64,000 nt of DNA, from NCBI RefSeq assembly GCF_001305965.1, contig NZ_JXQC01000003.1, forward strand, positions 1,981,643-2,045,642, written 5' to 3'. How positions within the stretch are numbered: position 1 is the first letter of the stretch; every line of letters starts with the position of its first letter. Below, in pieces: positions 62,639-64,000 of the stretch. The position numbers were made by a program, and so were the translations under genes. The DNA comes from Erythrobacter sp. SG61-1L (GTDB lineage Bacteria; Pseudomonadota; Alphaproteobacteria; Sphingomonadales; Sphingomonadaceae). The notes under the pieces are model-generated. The model was not told where the DNA came from and made no database searches. It saw only the letters and a list, made by a program, of their open reading frames with translations.

Positions 62639-63837
62639 GCTGTTCCCTCCGTGCCAATGCCGAGCGTGGACAATGCCTGCATGGCAATCATCCGCTCCTC
62701 ATCGGTTGGTATGACGAAGACTTTCACCGCGCTTGCGGCACTGCTGATGATTGGCGCATTGGCCTCGTTGGCAGCCTGATCGAGAGCAACCCCGGCCCAG
62801 GCAAGGCCCGCACAGATGCGCGCCCGCATATCTGCATCGTTTTCACCGATGCCGGCTGTGAAGACCAACCCGTCAAGCCCACCGAGGCTGGACATCAGCC
62901 CGCCAGCTTCGCGCACGGCGCGCCAGGCGAACAGGGCGATTGCTTCTTCCGCTTCGGGCCTGCCGCTCTGCCTGAGTACCCGCATGTCGCTGGAGATGCC
63001 CGAAACGCCGAGCAGGCCCGACTGCTGATAGAGCATGGCCTCCGTTTCCGCCGCGCTCATGCCCTTGCGCTCGATCAGATGGAGCACAGCCCCCGGATCG
63101 AGCGAGCCGGAACGCGTACCCATCACCAGCCCGTCCAGCGCAGTGAATCCCATGGTCGTATCCACGCTGGCACCGCCGGCCATCGCGCACATCGAAGCCC
63201 CATTGCCCAGATGCGCCGCGATCACCCGGCCGTCAGCCAGCGCTGGATCGATCTGGCGTAGGCGCCGGGAGACGTAATCGTATGACAGGCCGTGGAAGCC
63301 ATAACGCCTGATCCCCTCATCATGCAGCGCGCGCGGCAGGGCTAGGCGCGTCGCGAGTGGCGGCATGGCATGATGGAAGGCCGTGTCGAAACAGGCGATC
63401 TGGGGCACCTGCGGCAGCAGATCGGTCATGGCCCGGATCGCTGCAAGGTTGTGCGGCTGATGCAGCGGCGCAAGCGGGCAAAGCGCGTCGAGCCGTGCCA
63501 GCACGCCATCGTCCACCCGGACCGGCCCGACGAATTCTGTGCCCCCATGGACGACCCGGTGCCCGACGGCGAGCAATTCGCGCCCATCCAGATGGTTGCC
63601 CAGCCAGCCGATCAGTTCACCCAGCAAATCCTCATGCGTCAGCCCTTCGCCATCGGGCCAGCGGCGCTCCACGACATGTTCGCCATTGTCGTCCTTCGCG
63701 GCGAGATGGGGCGCCGTGCCGATGCCTTCGATCTTGCCGCCAGCCACATGCAGCGGCTCACCCCCGCCATCCACCACGAACAGCGCGAACTTGATGCTGG
63801 AAGAGCCTGCATTGAGGCTGAGCAGTGCCCGGGTCAT
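62635..63837 (-). CDS. ackA: Acetate kinase
   Basis: The 400-residue protein has all acetokinase signatures: LSLNAGSSSIKFALF at the N-terminus, VGHRVVHGG, HLGNGASMCAMAGGASVDTTMGFT, GTRSGSLDPG and FTAGIGENDADMR near the C-terminus. The enzyme interconverts acetate plus ATP with acetyl-phosphate. Both flanking genes overlap it by 4 bp (phosphotransacetylase upstream, fabI downstream), so the three are translationally coupled. The pathway would recycle acetyl-CoA and acetate via acetyl-phosphate, or act on propionate/butyrate analogues. Confidence 0.95.
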   Translation of the reverse strand: MTRALLSLNAGSSSIKFALFVVDGGGEPLHVAGGKIEGIGTAPHLAAKDDNGEHVVERRWPDGEGLTHEDLLGELIGWLGNHLDGRELLAVGHRVVHGGTEFVGPVRVDDGVLARLDALCPLAPLHQPHNLAAIRAMTDLLPQVPQIACFDTAFHHAMPPLATRLALPRALHDEGIRRYGFHGLSYDYVSRRLRQIDPALADGRVIAAHLGNGASMCAMAGGASVDTTMGFTALDGLVMGTRSGSLDPGAVLHLIERKGMSAAETEAMLYQQSGLLGVSGISSDMRVLRQSGRPEAEEAIALFAWRAVREAGGLMSSLGGLDGLVFTAGIGENDADMRARICAGLAWAGVALDQAANEANAPIISSAASAVKVFVIPTDEERMIAMQALSTLGIGTEGTA

Positions 63838-64000
63838 GGCAGGCCGGGTGCCGCCTTGGTTGCCGCGCGGGCCAGCAGGACGGCCACCGCACAGGAAGCA
63901 AGCCGCGTCCGCAAAGTATCTGCCCTACTGGTGAGGATGATCGGCACCCTTGCGCCCAGCACCACCCCGGCAGCGTCGGCCCCGCCGAGGAAGGTAAGCT
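63834..64000 (-). CDS. Phosphate acetyltransferase/butyryltransferase, C-terminal end (runs off the window)
   Basis: Only the last ~54 codons are inside the window. The translated tail includes FLGGADAAGVVLGARVPI, then ILTSRADTLRTRLASCAVAV, the conserved C-terminal block of phosphate acetyl/butyryltransferases. Its stop overlaps the acetate kinase start by 4 bp (ATGA). The protein would make acyl-phosphate from acyl-CoA for the downstream kinase. Confidence 0.85.
   Translation of the reverse strand, partial: LTFLGGADAAGVVLGARVPIILTSRADTLRTRLASCAVAVLLARAATKAAPGLP

Overview
This 64 kb window is chromosomal DNA from a high-GC alphaproteobacterium, most likely a sphingomonad (Novosphingobium/Sphingobium/Erythrobacteraceae type). 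The evidence is three large TonB-dependent receptors with sphingomonad features, an UrcA-family protein, a DUF6607-type partner of a heme receptor, a TPR-sulfotransferase next to a TonB receptor, and many small Cys-lipoproteins. I saw no rRNA, tRNA, CRISPR array, insertion sequence or prophage.

Layout. 0-5.8 kb: organophosphate-scavenging operon (PhoD-type phosphatase, TonB receptor, secreted phosphodiesterase) with a very strong intergenic hairpin. 5.8-9.8 kb: secreted and lipoprotein genes of unknown role, including an HExxH protein and a beta/gamma-crystallin plus PAN protein. 10-11.7 kb: a PAS-LuxR regulator fused to a catalytically degenerate alpha/beta-hydrolase domain. 12-16.6 kb: two tandem glycosyltransferases and a barrel protein with a ~395-residue uninterrupted collagen-like tail whose third triplet position is nearly always Thr.

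16.9-29.4 kb is the most striking part. An H-NOX nitric-oxide sensor gene overlaps a complete NtrC-type sigma-54 response regulator. This pair sits divergently from a Wza/Wzz/Wzy exopolysaccharide operon. A second divergent pair follows: a Wzx flippase plus three glycosyltransferases on the minus strand, and a WecG-sugar transferase fusion on the plus strand. All four transcription starts carry -24/-12 (sigma-54) promoters. Both intergenic regions contain copies of one 15-bp inverted-repeat motif, with the same 22/32-bp spacing series. I read this as a self-contained, autoregulated, probably NO-responsive sigma-54 regulon for polysaccharide. Downstream lie two overlapping sensor-kinase genes with degenerate domains (29.4-34.6 kb), which could supply the missing kinase or phosphorelay.

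34.8-43.9 kb: lipoproteins, a NarX/NarL-like two-component pair, and a heme-type TonB receptor (TTG start, Fur-like box) with its DUF6607 partner. 44-49.8 kb: UrcA protein, TPR-sulfotransferase, a third TonB receptor and a sterol desaturase-family membrane protein.

50-61.9 kb: a nitrogen-compound assimilation locus. It holds a beta-propeller protein, two metallo-beta-lactamase-fold paralogues (one without its HxHxDH motif), an ABC importer, a NikR-fold regulator that has lost three of four nickel ligands, two DUF1989 proteins and a urea/guanidine carboxylase. A TATTAC-N14-RTAATA inverted repeat occurs before the importer, before the NikR-like gene and, slightly degenerate, before the sterol desaturase. 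No ykkC/guanidine-I riboswitch or adjacent allophanate hydrolase was seen. 61.9-64 kb: minus-strand phosphotransacetylase (partial), acetate kinase and FabI cluster.
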